A stretch of 64,000 bases of DNA from Smallanthus sonchifolius (GCA_023525975.1 CM042035.1:24912001-24976000), one strand, 5' to 3'; counted from the first letter of the stretch, positions 45,495 through 57,744 are shown. Notes: generated by a model not told the origin, from the letters alone. Numbers and translations are program-made.

Positions 45495-45883
45495 GAAATA
45501 ACTCTTTCATTCTATTACTTTATCCCCTTCCACACATGACTCATTTTTACTTGCATTCTCCTCTTGCGCGCGCGTTCCGCCTTACGTCAACACGTGCGTC
45601 ACCCGCAGGCGAGCGTTTAGTTCTTATACTTCCTTGTACAAAACATATTCCCACGCTCACCCGGGGCGTAAGAATAATTGACTAGTATATGAAGACACAC
45701 GTGTTCCACTCGACGTCTAAACGTGTGTCTCCCGCGATCGGGCGTTCCCCGACACGGACCCGCGCGCCCGAGTCTTTACGTACGTTGACCGTTTTTTGAC
45801 AAAAACTTGTTACGCCCACGCCCGCTTGCAAAATAATCAACGGGTGACGTTGTTTTGAGTAAAAAAAATAATTACTTAAAAAA

Positions 45884-46003
45884 GGGGTTGCAACACGAGG
45901 ACTTCTCAGGGGGTCACCCATCCTAGTACTACTCTCGCCCAAGCACGCTTAACTGCGGAGTTCTGATGGGATCCGGTGCTTTAGTGCTGGTATGATCGCA
46001 ACC
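45884..46003 (-). rRNA. 5S rRNA gene, unit 90 (G98A)
   Basis: G98A alone, expected to mispair with C78. Otherwise the majority gene. Spacer 389 nt with cgcaggcg. Confidence 0.94.
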
Positions 46004-46390
46004 GAAATAACTCTTCCATTCTATTACTTTATCCCCTTCCACGCATGATTCATTTTTACTTGCATTCTCCACTTGCGCGCGCGTTCCGCCTTACGTCAAC
46101 ACGTGCGTCACCCGCCGGCGAGCGTTTAGTTCTTATACTTCATTGTACAAAACATATTCCCACGCTCACCCGAGGCGTAAGAATAATTGACTAGTATATG
46201 AAGACACACGTGTTCCACTCGACGTCTAACCGTGTGTCTCGCGCGATCGGGCGTTCCCCGACACGGACCCGCGCGCCCGAGTCTTTACGTACGTTAACCG
46301 TTTTTTGACAAAAACTCGTTACGCCCACGTCCGCTTGCATAATAATCAACGGATGACGTTGTTTACAGTAAAAAAAAATAAATTAAAAAA

Positions 46391-46510
46391 GAGGTTGCAA
46401 CACGAGGACTTCCCAGGGGGTCACCCATCCTAGTACTACTCTCGGCCAAGCACGCTTAACTGCGGAGTTCTGATGGGATCCGGTGCTTTAGTGCTGGTAT
46501 GATCGCAACC
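46391..46510 (-). rRNA. 5S rRNA gene, unit 91 (G66C, C119T)
   Basis: G66C and C119T; class B spacer with gtttacag, 387 nt. Confidence 0.97.
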
Positions 46511-46901
46511 GAAATAACTTTTTCAGTCTATTACTTTATCCCCTTCCACACATGACTCATTTTTACTTGCATTCTCCTCTTGCGCGCGCGTTCCGCCTTA
46601 CGTCAACACGTGCGTCACCCGCCGGCGAGCGTTTAGTTCTTATACTTCCTTGTACAAAACATATTCACACGCTCACCCGGGGCGTAAGAATAATTGACTA
46701 GTATATGAAGACACACGTGTTCCACTCGACGTCTAAACGTGTGTCTCCCGTGATCGGGAGTTCCCCGACACGGACCCGCGCGCCCGAGTCTTTACGTACG
46801 TTGACCGTTTTTTGACAAAAACTTGTTACGCCCACGCCCGCTTGCAAAATAATCAACGGGTGACGTTGTTTTGAGTAAAAAAAAATAATTACTTAAAAAA
46901 A

Positions 46902-47021
46902 GGGGTTGCAACACGAGGACTTCCCAGGGGGTCACCCATCCTAATACTACTCTCGCCCAAGCACGCTTAACTGCGGAGTTCTGATGGGATCCGGTGCTTT
47001 AGTGCTGGTATGATCGCAACC
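46902..47021 (-). rRNA. 5S rRNA gene, unit 92 (C78T)
   Basis: C78T; spacer 391 nt without the 8-nt deletion, T7 terminator; 1,527 bp from unit 89. Confidence 0.97.
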
Positions 47022-47410
47022 GAAATAACTCTTTCATTCTATTACTTTATCCCCTTCCACACATGACTCATTTTTACTTGCATTCTCCTCTTGCGCGCGC
47101 GTTCCGCCTTACGTCAACACGTGCGTCACCGGCAGGCGAGCGTTTAGTTCTTATACTTCCTTGTACAAAACATATTCCCACGCTCACCCGGGGCGTAAGA
47201 ATAATTGACTAGTATATGAAGACACACGTGTTCCACTCGACGTCTAAACGTGTGTCTCCCGCGATCGGGCGTTCCCCGACACGGACCCGCGCGCCCGAGT
47301 GTTTACGTACGTTGACCGTTTTTTGACAAAAACTTGTTACGCCCACGCCCGCTTGCAAAATAATCAACGGGTGACGTTGTTTTGAGTAAAAAAAATAATT
47401 ACTTAAAAAA

Positions 47411-47530
47411 GGGGTTGCAACACGAGGACTTCCCAGGGGGTCACCCATCCTAGTACTACTCTCGCCCAAGCACGCTTAACTGCGGAGTTCTGATGGGATC
47501 CGGTGCTTTAGTGCTGGTATGATCGCAACC
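47411..47530 (-). rRNA. 5S rRNA gene, unit 93
   Basis: Majority gene; spacer 389 nt, with caccggcagg shared with unit 98 and a private gagtgtttacg near 47300. Confidence 0.98.
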
Positions 47531-47917
47531 GAAATAACTCTTCCATTCTATTACTTTATCCCCTTCCACGCATGATTCATTTTTACTTGCATTCTCCACT
47601 TGCGCGCGCGTTCCGCCTTACGTCAACACGTGCGTCACCCGCCGGCGAGCGTTTAGTTCTTATACTTCATTGTACAAAACATATTCCCACGCTCACCCGA
47701 GGCGTAAGAATAATTGACTAGTATATGAAGACACACGTGTTCCACTCGACGTCTAACCGTGTGTCTCGCGCGATCGGGCGTTCCCCGACACGGACACGCG
47801 CGCCCGAGTCTTTACGTACGTTAACCGTTTTTTGACAAAAACTCGTTACGCCCACGTCCGCTTGCATAATAATCAACGGATGACGTTGTTTACAGTAAAA
47901 AAAAATAAATTAAAAAA

Positions 47918-48037
47918 GAGGTTGCAACACGAGGACTTCCCAGGGGGTCACCCATCCTAGTACTACTCTCGGCCAAGCACGCTTAACTGCGGAGTTCTGA
48001 TGGGATCCGGTGCTTTAGTGCTGGTATGATCGCAACC
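47918..48037 (-). rRNA. 5S rRNA gene, unit 94 (G66C, C119T)
   Basis: G66C and C119T; spacer 387 nt with cggacacgcg, shared with unit 99. Confidence 0.97.
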
Positions 48038-48427
48038 GAAATAACTTTTTCAGTCTATTACTTTATCCCCTTCCACACATGACTCATTTTTACTTGCATT
48101 CTCCTCTTGCGCGCGCGTTCCGCCTTACGTCAACACGTGCGTCACCCGCCGGCGAGCGTTTAGTTCTTATACTTCCTTGTACAAAACATATTCCCACGCT
48201 CACCCGGGGCGTAAGAATAATTGACTAGTATATGAAGACACACGTGTTCCACTCGACGTCTAACCGTGTGTCTCCCGCGATCGGGCGTTCCCCGACACGG
48301 ACCCGCGCGCCCGAGTCTTTACGTACGTTGACCGTTTTTTGACAAAAACTTGTTACGCCCAAGCCCGCTTGCAAAATAATCAACGGGTGACGTTGTTTTG
48401 AGTAAAAAAAAATAATTACTTAAAAAA

Positions 48428-48547
48428 GGGGTTGCAACACGAGGACTTCACAGGGGGTCACCCATCCTAGTACTACTCTCGCCCAAGCACGCTTAACTGC
48501 GGAGTTCTGATGGGATCCGGTGCTTTAGTGCTGGTATGATCGCAACC
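48428..48547 (-). rRNA. 5S rRNA gene, unit 95 (G98T)
   Basis: G98T; spacer 390 nt with cccaagcccgc; an 8-unit-order unit lying inside the 3-unit domain. Confidence 0.95.
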
Positions 48548-48934
48548 GAAATAACTCTTTCATTCTATTACTTTATCCCCTTCCACACATGACTCATTTT
48601 TACTTGCATTCTCCTCTTGCGCGCGCGTTCCGCATTACGTCAACACGTGCGTCACCCGCCGGCGAGCGTTTAGTTCTTATACTTCCTTGTACAAAACATA
48701 TTCCCACGCTCACCCGGGGCGTAAGAATAATTGACTAGTATATGAAGACACACGTGTTCCACTCGACGTCTAACCGTGTGTCTCGCGCGATCGGGCGTTC
48801 CCCGACACGGACCCGCGCGCCCGAGTCTTTACGTACGTTAACCGTTTTTTGACAAAAACTCGTTACGCCCACGTCTGCTTGCATAATAATCAACGGATGA
48901 CGTTGTTTACAGTAAAAAAAAATAAATTAAAAAA

Positions 48935-49054
48935 GAGGTTGCAACACGAGGACTTCCCAGGGGGTCACCCATCCTAGTACTACTCTCGGCCAAGCACGCT
49001 TAACTGCGGAGTTCTGATGGGATCCGGTGCTTTAGTGCTGGTATGATCGCAACC
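48935..49054 (-). rRNA. 5S rRNA gene, unit 96 (G66C, C119T)
   Basis: G66C and C119T. The 387-nt spacer begins with the cgcattacg that normally leads to a C107T gene, then becomes the gtttacag class B form: a crossover product. Confidence 0.97.
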
Positions 49055-49445
49055 GAAATAACTTTTTCAGTCTATTACTTTATCCCCTTCCACACATGAC
49101 TCATTTTTACTTGCATTCTCCTCTTGCGCGCGCGTTCCGCCTTACGTCAACACGTGCGTCACCCGCCGGCGAGCGTTTAGTTCTTATACTTCCTTGTACA
49201 AAACATATTCCCACGCTCACCCGGGGCGTAAGAATAATTGACTAGTATATGAAGACACACGTGTTCCACTCGACGTCTAAACGTGTGTCTCCCGTGATCG
49301 GGAGTTCCCCGACACGGACCCGCGCGCCCGAGTCTTTACGTACGTTGACCGTTTTTTGACAAAAACTTGTTACGCCCACGCCCGCTTGCAAAATAATCAA
49401 CGGGTGACGTTGTTTTGAGTAAAAAAAAATAATTACTTAAAAAAA

Positions 49446-49565
49446 GGGGTTGCAACACGAGGACTTCCCAGGGGGTCACCCATCCTAATACTACTCTCGC
49501 CCAAGCACGCTTAACTGCGGAGTTCTGATGGGATCCGGTGCTTTAGTGCTGGTATGATCGCAACC
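49446..49565 (-). rRNA. 5S rRNA gene, unit 97 (C78T)
   Basis: C78T; spacer 391 nt. Confidence 0.97.
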
Positions 49566-49954
49566 GAAATAACTCTTTCATTCTATTACTTTATCCCCTT
49601 CCACACATGACTCATTTTTACTTGCATTCTTCTCTTGCGCGCGCGTTCCGCCTTACGTCAACACGTGCGTCACCGGCAGGCGAGCGTTTAGTTCTTATAC
49701 TTCCTTGTACAAAACATATTCCCACGCTCACCCGGGGCGTAAGAATAATTGACTAGTATATGAAGACACACGTGTTCCACTCGACGTCTAAACGTGTGTC
49801 TCCCGCGATCGGGCGTTCCCCGACACGGACCCGCGCGCCCGAGTCTTTACGTACGTTGACCGTTTTTTGACAAAAACTTGTTACGCCCACGCCCGCTTGC
49901 AAAATAATCAACGGGTGACGTTGTTTTGAGTAAAAAAAATAATTACTTAAAAAA

Positions 49955-50074
49955 GGGGTTGCAACACGAGGACTTCCCAGGGGGTCACCCATCCTAGTAC
50001 TACTCTCGCCCAAGCACGCTTAACTGCGGAGTTCTGATGGGATCCGGTGCTTTAGTGCTGGTATGATCGCAACC
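49955..50074 (-). rRNA. 5S rRNA gene, unit 98
   Basis: Majority gene; spacer 389 nt, with caccggcagg as in unit 93. Confidence 0.98.
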
Positions 50075-50464
50075 GAAATAACTCTTCCATTCTATTACTT
50101 TATCCCCTTCCACGCATGATTCATTTTTACTTGCATTCTCCACTTGCGCGCGCGTTCCGCCTTACGTCAACACGTGCGTCACCCGCCGGCGAGCGTTTAG
50201 TTCTTATACTTCATTGTACAAAACATATTCCCACGCTCACCCGAGGCGTAAGAATAATTGACTAGTATATGAAGACACACGTGTTCCACTCGACGTCTAA
50301 CCGTGTGTCTCGCGCGATCGGGCGTTCCCCGACACGGACACGCGCGCCCGAGTCTTTACGTACGTTAACCGTTTTTTGACAAAAACTCGTTACGCCCACG
50401 TCCGCTTGCATAATAATCAACGGGTGACGTTGTTTTGAGTAAAAAAAAATAGTTACTTAAAAAA

Positions 50465-50584
50465 GGGGTTGCAACACGAGGACTTCCCAGGGGGTCACCC
50501 ATCCTAGTACTACTCTCGGCCAAGCACGCTTAACTGCGGAGTTCTGATGGGATCCGGTGCTTTAGTGCTGGTATGATCGCAACC
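50465..50584 (-). rRNA. 5S rRNA gene, unit 99 (G66C without C119T)
   Basis: The only copy with G66C but a normal 3' end. The adjoining spacer (390 nt) is class B on the left and class A, with aatagttact, next to the gene, so a patch seems to have replaced the 3' end of the gene and its terminator region. Confidence 0.97.
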
Positions 50585-50974
50585 GAAATAACTTTTTCAG
50601 TCTATTACTTTATCCCCTTCCACACATGACTCATTTTTACTTGCATTCTCCTCTTGCGCGCGCGTTCCGCCTTACGTCAACACGTGCGTCACCCGCCGGC
50701 GAGCGTTTAGTTCTTATACTTCCTTGTACAAAACATATTCCCACGCTCACCCGGGGCGTAAGAATAATTGACTAGTATATGAAGACACACGTGTTCCACT
50801 CGACGTCTAACCGTGTGTCTCCCGCGATCGGGCGTTCCCCGACACGGACCCGCGCGCCCGAGTCTTTACGTACGTTGACCGTTTTTTGACAAAAACTTGT
50901 TACGCCCAAGCCCGCTTGCAAAATAATCAACGGGTGACGTTGTTTTGAGTAAAAAAAAATAATTACTTAAAAAA

Positions 50975-51094
50975 GGGGTTGCAACACGAGGACTTCACAG
51001 GGGGTCACCCATCCTAGTACTACTCTCGCCCAAGCACGCTTAACTGCGGAGTTCTGATGGGATCCGGTGCTTTAGTGCTGGTATGATCGCAACC
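50975..51094 (-). rRNA. 5S rRNA gene, unit 100 (G98T)
   Basis: G98T; spacer 390 nt. Confidence 0.95.
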
Positions 51095-51484
51095 GAAATA
51101 ACTCTTTCATTCTATTACTTTATCCCCTTCCACACATGACTCATTTTTACTTGCATTCTCCTCTTGCGCGCGCGTTCCGCATTACGTCAACACGTGCGTC
51201 ACCCGCCGGCGAGCGTTTAGTTCTTATACTTCCTTGTACAAAACATATTCCCATGCTCACCCGGGGCGTAAGAATAATTGACTAGTATATGAAGACACAC
51301 GTGTTCCACTCGACGTCTAAACGTGTGTCTCCCGCGATCGGGCGTTCCCCGACACGGACCCGCGCGCCCGAGTCTTTACGTACGTTGACCGTTTTTTGAC
51401 AAAAACTTGTTACGCCCACGCCCGCTTGCAAAATAATCAACGGGTGACGTTGTTTTGAGTAAAAAAAAATAATTACTTAAAAAA

Positions 51485-51604
51485 GGGGTTGCAACACGAG
51501 GACTTCCCAGGGGGTCACCCATCCTAGTACTACTCTCGCCCAAGCACGCTTAACTGCGGAGTTCTGATGGGATCCGGTGCTTTAGTGCTGGTATGATCGC
51601 AACC
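51485..51604 (-). rRNA. 5S rRNA gene, unit 101
   Basis: Majority gene. Spacer 390 nt starts as class C (cgcattacg, cccatgctc) but ends as class A. The gaagtaac upstream flank is shared only with unit 11. Confidence 0.98.
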
Positions 51605-51991
51605 GAAGTAACTCTTTCAGTCTATTACTTTATCCCCTTCCACACATGACTCATTTTTACTTGCATTCTCCTCTTGCGCGCGCGTTCCGCCTTACGTCAA
51701 CACGTGCGTCACCCGCCGGCGAGCGTTTAGTTCTTATACTTCCTTGTACAAAACATATTCTCACGCTCACCCGAGGCGTAAGAATAATTGACTAGTATAT
51801 GAAGACACACGTGTTCCACTCGACGTCTAACCGTGTGTCTCGCGCGATCGGGCGTTCCTCGACACGGACCCGCGCGCCCGAGTCTTTACGTACGTTAACC
51901 GTTTTTTGACAAAAACTCGTTACGCCCACGTCCGCTTGCATAATAATCAACGGATGACGTTGTTTAGAGTAAAAAAAAATAAATTAAAAAA

Positions 51992-52111
51992 AGGGTTGCA
52001 ACACGAGGACTTCCCAGGGGGTCACCCATCCTAGTACTACTCTCGCCCAAGCACGCTTAACTGCGGAGTTCTGATGAGATCCGGTGCTTTAGTGCTGGTA
52101 TGATCGCAACC
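51992..52111 (-). rRNA. 5S rRNA gene, unit 102 (C35T, C120T)
   Basis: C35T and C120T as in unit 88, 7,120 bp away; class B spacer, 387 nt, with a private gttcctcgac near 51855. Confidence 0.96.
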
Positions 52112-52494
52112 GAAATAACTTTTTCAGTCTATTACTTTATCCCCTTCCACACATGACTCATTTTTACTTGCATTCTCCTCTTGCGCGCGCGTTACGCCTT
52201 ACGTCAACACGTGCGTCACCCGTCGGCGAGCGTTTAGTTCTTATACTTCCTTGTACAAAACACGCTCACCCGGGGCGTAAGAATAATTGACTAGTATATG
52301 AAGACACACGTGTTCCACTCGACGTCTAAACGTGTGTCTCCCGTGATCGGGAGTTCCCCGACACGGACCCGCGCGCCCGAGTCTTTACGTACGTTGACCG
52401 TTTTTTGACAAAAACTTGTTACGCCCACGCCCGCTTGCAAAATAATCAACGGGTGACGTTGTTTTGAGTAAAAAAAAATAATTACTTAAAAAAA

Positions 52495-52614
52495 GGGGTT
52501 GCAACACGAGGACTTCCCAGGGGGTCACCCATCCTAATACTACTCTCGCCCAAGCACGCTTAACTGCGGAGTTCTGATGGGATCCGGTGCTTTAGTGCTG
52601 GTATGATCGCAACC
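52495..52614 (-). rRNA. 5S rRNA gene, unit 103 (C78T)
   Basis: C78T; 383-nt spacer with the 8-nt deletion; counterpart of units 13 and 89. Confidence 0.97.
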
Positions 52615-52792
52615 GAAATAACTCTTTCATTCTATTACTTTATCCCCTTCCACACATGACTCATTTTTACTTGCATTCTCCTCTTGCGCGCGCGTTCCGC
52701 CTTACGTCAACACGTGCGTCACCCGCAGGCGAGCGTTTAGTTCTTATACTTCCTTGTACAAAACATATTCCCACGCTCACCCGGGGCGTAAG

Positions 52793-52872
52793 AATAATTG
52801 ACTAGTATATGAAGACACACGTGGTCCACTCGAATAATTGACTAGTATATGAAGACACACGTGGTCCACTCG
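52793..52872. repeat. 40-bp tandem duplication in a spacer
   Basis: Two perfect 40-bp copies, 52793-52832 and 52833-52872, starting at aataattgactag and ending at gtggtccactcg. Both carry a gtggtcc in place of the usual gtgttcc. The left arm of the spacer inverted repeat and the CACGTG are duplicated with it. Confidence 0.95.
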
Positions 52873-53043
52873 ACGTCTAAACGTGTGTCTCCCGCGATCG
52901 GGCGTTCCCCGACACGGACCCGCGCGCCCGAGTCTTTACGTACGTTGACCGTTTTTTGACAAAAACTTGTTACGCCCACGCCCGCTTGCAAAATAATCAA
53001 CGGGTGACGTTGTTTTGAGTAAAAAAAATAATTACTTAAAAAA

Positions 53044-53163
53044 GGGGTTGCAACACGAGGACTTCCCAGGGGGTCACCCATCCTAGTACTACTCTCGCCC
53101 AAGCACGCTTAACTGCGGAGTTCTGATGGGATCCGGTGCTTTAGTGCTGGTATGATCGCAACC
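53044..53163 (-). rRNA. 5S rRNA gene, unit 104
   Basis: Majority gene; spacer 429 nt because of a 40-bp tandem duplication. Confidence 0.98.
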
Positions 53164-53550
53164 GAAATAACTCTTCCATTCTATTACTTTATCCCCTTCC
53201 ACGCATGATTCATTTTTACTTGCATTCTCCACTTGCGCGCGCGTTCCGCCTTACGTCAACACGTGCGTCACCCGCCGGCGAGCGTTTAGTTCTTATACTT
53301 CATTGTACAAAACATATTCCCACGCTCACCCGAGGCGTAAGAATAATTGACTAGTATATGAAGACACACGTGTTCCACTCGACGTCTAACCGTGTGTCTG
53401 GCGCGATCGGGCGTTCCCCGACACGGACCCGCGCGCCCGAGTCTTTACGTACGTTAACCGTTTTTTGACAAAAACTCGTTACGCCCACGTCCGCTTGCAT
53501 AATAATCAACGGATGACGTTGTTTACAGTAAAAAAAAATAAATTAAAAAA

Positions 53551-53670
53551 GAGGTTGCAACACGAGGACTTCCCAGGGGGTCACCCATCCTAGTACTACT
53601 CTCGGCCAAGCACGCTTAACTGCGGAGTTCTGATGGGATCCGGTGCTTTAGTGCTGGTATGATCGCAACC
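53551..53670 (-). rRNA. 5S rRNA gene, unit 105 (G66C, C119T)
   Basis: G66C and C119T; spacer 387 nt with gtctggcgcg, shared with units 112 and 116. Confidence 0.97.
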
Positions 53671-54061
53671 GAAATAACTTTTTCAGTCTATTACTTTATC
53701 CCCTTCCACACATGACTCATTTTTACTTGCATTCTCCTCTTGCGCGCGCGTTCCGCCTTACGTCAACACGTGCGTCACCCGCCGGCGAGCGTTTAGTTCT
53801 TATACTTCCTTGTACAAAACATATTCCCACGCTCACCCGGGGCGTAAGAATAATTGACTAGTATATGAAGACACACGTGTTCCACTCGACGTCTAAACGT
53901 GTGTCTCCCGTGATCGGGAGTTCCCCGACACGGACCCGCGCTCCCGAGTCTTTACGTACGTTGACCGTTTTTTGACAAAAACTTGTTACGCCCACGCCCG
54001 CTTGCAAAATAATCAACGGGTGACGTTGTTTTGAGTAAAAAAAAATAATTACTTAAAAAAA

Positions 54062-54181
54062 GGGGTTGCAACACGAGGACTTCCCAGGGGGTCACCCATC
54101 CTAATACTACTCTCGCCCAAGCACGCTTAACTGCGGAGTTCTGATGGGATCCGGTGCTTTAGTGCTGGTATGATCGCAACC
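54062..54181 (-). rRNA. 5S rRNA gene, unit 106 (C78T)
   Basis: C78T; spacer 391 nt with a private cgcgctcccgag near 53938. Confidence 0.97.
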
Positions 54182-54570
54182 GAAATAACTCTTTCATTCT
54201 ATTACTTTATCCCCTTCCACACATGACTCATTTTTACTTGCATTCTCCTCTTGCGCGCGCGTTCCGCCTTACGTCAACACGTGCGTCACCCGCAGGCGAG
54301 CGTTTAGTTCTTATACTTCCTTGTACAAAACATATTCCCACGCTCACCCGGGGCGTAAGAATAATTGACTAGTATATGAAGACACACGTGTTCCACTCGA
54401 CGTCTAAACGTGTGTCTCCCGCGATCGGGCGTTCCCCGACACGGACCCGCGCGCCCGAGTCTTTACGTACGTTGACCGTTTTTTGACAAAAACTTGTTAC
54501 GCCCACGCCCGCTTGCAAAATAATCAACGGGTGACGTTGTTTTGAGTAAAAAAAATAATTACTTAAAAAA

Positions 54571-54690
54571 GGGGTTGCAACACGAGGACTTCCCAGGGGG
54601 TCACCCATCCTAGTACTACTCTCGCCCAAGCACGCTTAACTGCGGAGTTCTGATGGGATCCGGTGCTTTAGTGCTGGTATGATCGCAACC
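54571..54690 (-). rRNA. 5S rRNA gene, unit 107
   Basis: Majority gene; spacer 389 nt with cgcaggcg. Confidence 0.98.
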
Positions 54691-55077
54691 GAAATAACTC
54701 TTCCATTCTATTACTTTATCCCCTTCCACGCATGATTCATTTTTACTTGCATTCTCCACTTGCGCGCGCGTTCCGCCTTACGTCAACACGTGCGTCACCC
54801 GCCGGCGAGCGTTTAGTTCTTATACTTCATTGTATAAAACATATTCCCACGCTCACCCGAGGCGTAAGAATAATTGACTAGTATATGAAGACACACGTGT
54901 TCCACTCGACGTCTAACCGTGTGTCTCGCGCGATCGGGCGTTCCCCGACACGGACCCGCGCGCCCGAGTCTTTACGTACGTTAACCGTTTTTTGACAAAA
55001 ACTCGTTACGCCCACGTCCGCTTGCATAATAATCAACGGATGACGTTGTTTACAGTAAAAAAAAATAAATTAAAAAA

Positions 55078-55197
55078 GAGGTTGCAACACGAGGACTTCC
55101 CAGGGGGTCACCCATCCTAGTACTACTCTCGGCCAAGCACGCTTAACTGCGGAGTTCTGATGGGATCCGGTGCTTTAGTGCTGGTATGATCGCAACC
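55078..55197 (-). rRNA. 5S rRNA gene, unit 108 (G66C, C119T)
   Basis: G66C and C119T; spacer 387 nt with a private cattgtataaa near 54828. Confidence 0.97.
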
Positions 55198-55587
55198 GAA
55201 ATAACTTTTTCAGTCTATTACTTTATCCCCTTCCACACATGACTCATTTTTACTTGCATTCTCCTCTTGCGCGCGCGTTCCGCCTTACGTCAACACGTGC
55301 GTCACCCGCCGGCGAGCGTTTAGTTCTTATACTTCCTTGTACAAAACATATTCCCACGCTCACCCGGGGCGTAAGAATAATTGACTAGTATATGAAGACA
55401 CACGTGTTCCACTCGACGTCTAAACGTGTGTCTCCCGCGATCGGGCGTTCCCCGACACGGACCCGCGCGCCCGAGTCTTTTCGTACGTTGACCGTTTTTT
55501 GACAAAAACTTGTTACGCCCACGCCCGCTTGCAAAATAATCAACGGGTGACGTTGTTTTGAGTAAAAAAAAATAATTACTTAAAAAA

Positions 55588-55707
55588 GGGGTTGCAACAC
55601 GAGGACTTCCCAGGGGGTCACCCATCCTAGTACTACTCTCGCCCAAGCACGCTTAACTGCGGAGTTCTGATGGGATCCGATGCTTTAGTGCTGGTATGAT
55701 CGCAACC
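55588..55707 (-). rRNA. 5S rRNA gene, unit 109 (C28T)
   Basis: C28T; spacer 390 nt with gtcttttcg; a fragment of the 8-unit order (units 108-110). Confidence 0.97.
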
Positions 55708-56097
55708 GAAATAACTCTTTCATTCTATTACTTTATCCCCTTCCACACATAACTCATTTTTACTTGCATTCTCCTCTTGCGCGCGCGTTCCGCCTTACGT
55801 CAACACGTGCGTCACCTGCCGGCGAGCGTTTAGTTCTTATACTTCCTTGTACAAAACATATTCCCACGCTCACCCGGGGCGTAAGAATAATTGACTAGTA
55901 TATGAAGACACACGTGTTCCACTCGACGTCTAACCGTGTGTCTCCCGCGATCGGGCGTTCCCCGACACGGACCCGCGCGCCCGAGTCTTTACGTACGTTG
56001 ACCGTTTTTTGACAAAAACTTGTTACGCCCACGCCCGCTTGCAAAATAATCAACGGGTGACGTTGTTTTGAGTAAAAAAAAATAATTACTTAAAAAA

Positions 56098-56217
56098 GGG
56101 GTTGCAACACGAGGACTTCCCAGGGGGTCACCCATCCTAGTACTACTCTCGCCCAAGCACGCTTAACTGCGGAGTTCTGATGGGATCCGGTGCTTTAGTG
56201 CTGGTATGATCGCAACC
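56098..56217 (-). rRNA. 5S rRNA gene, unit 110
   Basis: Majority gene; spacer 390 nt with cacctgcc. Confidence 0.98.
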
Positions 56218-56606
56218 GAAATAACTCTTTCAGTCTATTACTTTATCCCCTTCCACACATGACTCATTTTTACTTGCATTCTCCTCTTGCGCGCGCGTTC
56301 CGCCTTACGTCAACACGTGCGTCACCCGCCGGCGAGCGTTTAGTTCTTATACTTCCTTGTAAAAAACATATTCCCACGCTCACCCGGGGCGTAAGAATAA
56401 TTGACTAGTATATGAAGACACACGTGTTCCACTCGACGTCTAACCGTGTGTCTCCCGCGATCGGGCGTTCCCCGACACGGACCCGCGCGCCCGAGTCTTT
56501 ACGTACGTTGACCGTTTTTTGACAAAAACTTGTTACGCCCACGCCCGCTTGCAAAATAATCAACGGGTGACGTTGTTTTGAGTAAAAAAAATAATTACTT
56601 AAAAAA

Positions 56607-56726
56607 GGGGTTGCAACACGAGGACTTCCCAGGGGGTCACCCATCCTAGTACTACTCTCGCCCAAGCACGCTTAACTGCGGAGTTCTGATGGGATCCGGT
56701 GCTTTAGTGCTGGTATGATCGCAACC
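56607..56726 (-). rRNA. 5S rRNA gene, unit 111
   Basis: Majority gene; spacer 389 nt with a private tgtaaaaaac near 56360. Confidence 0.98.
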
Positions 56727-57113
56727 GAAATAACTCTTCCATTCTATTACTTTATCCCCTTCCACGCATGATTCATTTTTACTTGCATTCTCCACTTGCG
56801 CGCGCGTTCCGCCTTACGTCAACACGTGCGTCACCCGCCGGCGAGCGTTTAGTTCTTATACTTCATTGTACAAAACATATTCCCACGCTCACCCGAGGCG
56901 TAAGAATAATTGACTAGTATATGAAGACACACGTGTTCCACTCGACGTCTAACCGTGTGTCTGGCGCGATCGGGCGTTCCCCGACACGGACCCGCGCGCC
57001 CGAGTCTTTACGTACGTTAACCGTTTTTTGACAAAAACTCGTTACGCCCACGTCCGCTTGCATAATAATCAACGGATGACGTTGTTTACAGTAAAAAAAA
57101 ATAAATTAAAAAA

Positions 57114-57233
57114 GAGGTTGCAACACGAGGACTTCCCAGGGGGTCACCCATCCTAGTACTACTCTCGGCCAAGCACGCTTAACTGCGGAGTTCTGATGGG
57201 ATCCGGTGCTTTAGTGCTGGTATGATCGCAACC
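57114..57233 (-). rRNA. 5S rRNA gene, unit 112 (G66C, C119T)
   Basis: G66C and C119T; spacer 387 nt with gtctggcgcg. Confidence 0.97.
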
Positions 57234-57624
57234 GAAATAACTTTTTCAGTCTATTACTTTATCCCCTTCCACACATGACTCATTTTTACTTGCATTCTCC
57301 TCTTGCGCGCGCGTTCCGCCTTACGTCAACACGTGCGTCACCCGCCGGCGAGCGTTTAGTTCTTATACTTCCTTGTACAAAACATATTCCCACGCTCACC
57401 CGGGGCGTAAGAATAATTGACTAGTATATGAAGACACACGTGTTCCACTCGACGTCTAAACGTGTGTCTCCCGTGATCGGGAGTTCCCCGACACGGACCC
57501 GCGCGCCCGAGTCTTTACGTACGTTGACCGTTTTTTGACAAAAACTTGTTACGCCCACGCCCGCTTGCAAAATAATCAACGGGTGACGTTGTTTTGAGTA
57601 AAAAAAAATAATTACTTAAAAAAA

Positions 57625-57744
57625 GGGGTTGCAACACGAGGACTTCCCAGGGGGTCACCCATCCTAATACTACTCTCGCCCAAGCACGCTTAACTGCGGA
57701 GTTCTGATGGGATCCGGTGCTTTAGTGCTGGTATGATCGCAACC
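57625..57744 (-). rRNA. 5S rRNA gene, unit 113 (C78T)
   Basis: C78T; spacer 391 nt. Confidence 0.97.

Larger units (their letters stand above)
45375..48427. repeat. 3-unit higher-order repeat (about 1,527 bp), units 89-94
   Basis: The order C78T, majority (or G98A), G66C+C119T repeats with 1,527-bp spacing between units 89/92 and 91/94. The same three-unit order recurs at units 97-99 with a patched last unit. Confidence 0.88.
52495..55577. repeat. 3-unit higher-order repeat, units 103-108
   Basis: Two more C78T, majority, G66C+C119T rounds. The spacing between units 103 and 106 is 1,567 bp, which is 1,527 plus the 40-bp duplication; units 105 and 108 are 1,527 bp apart. Confidence 0.88.
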
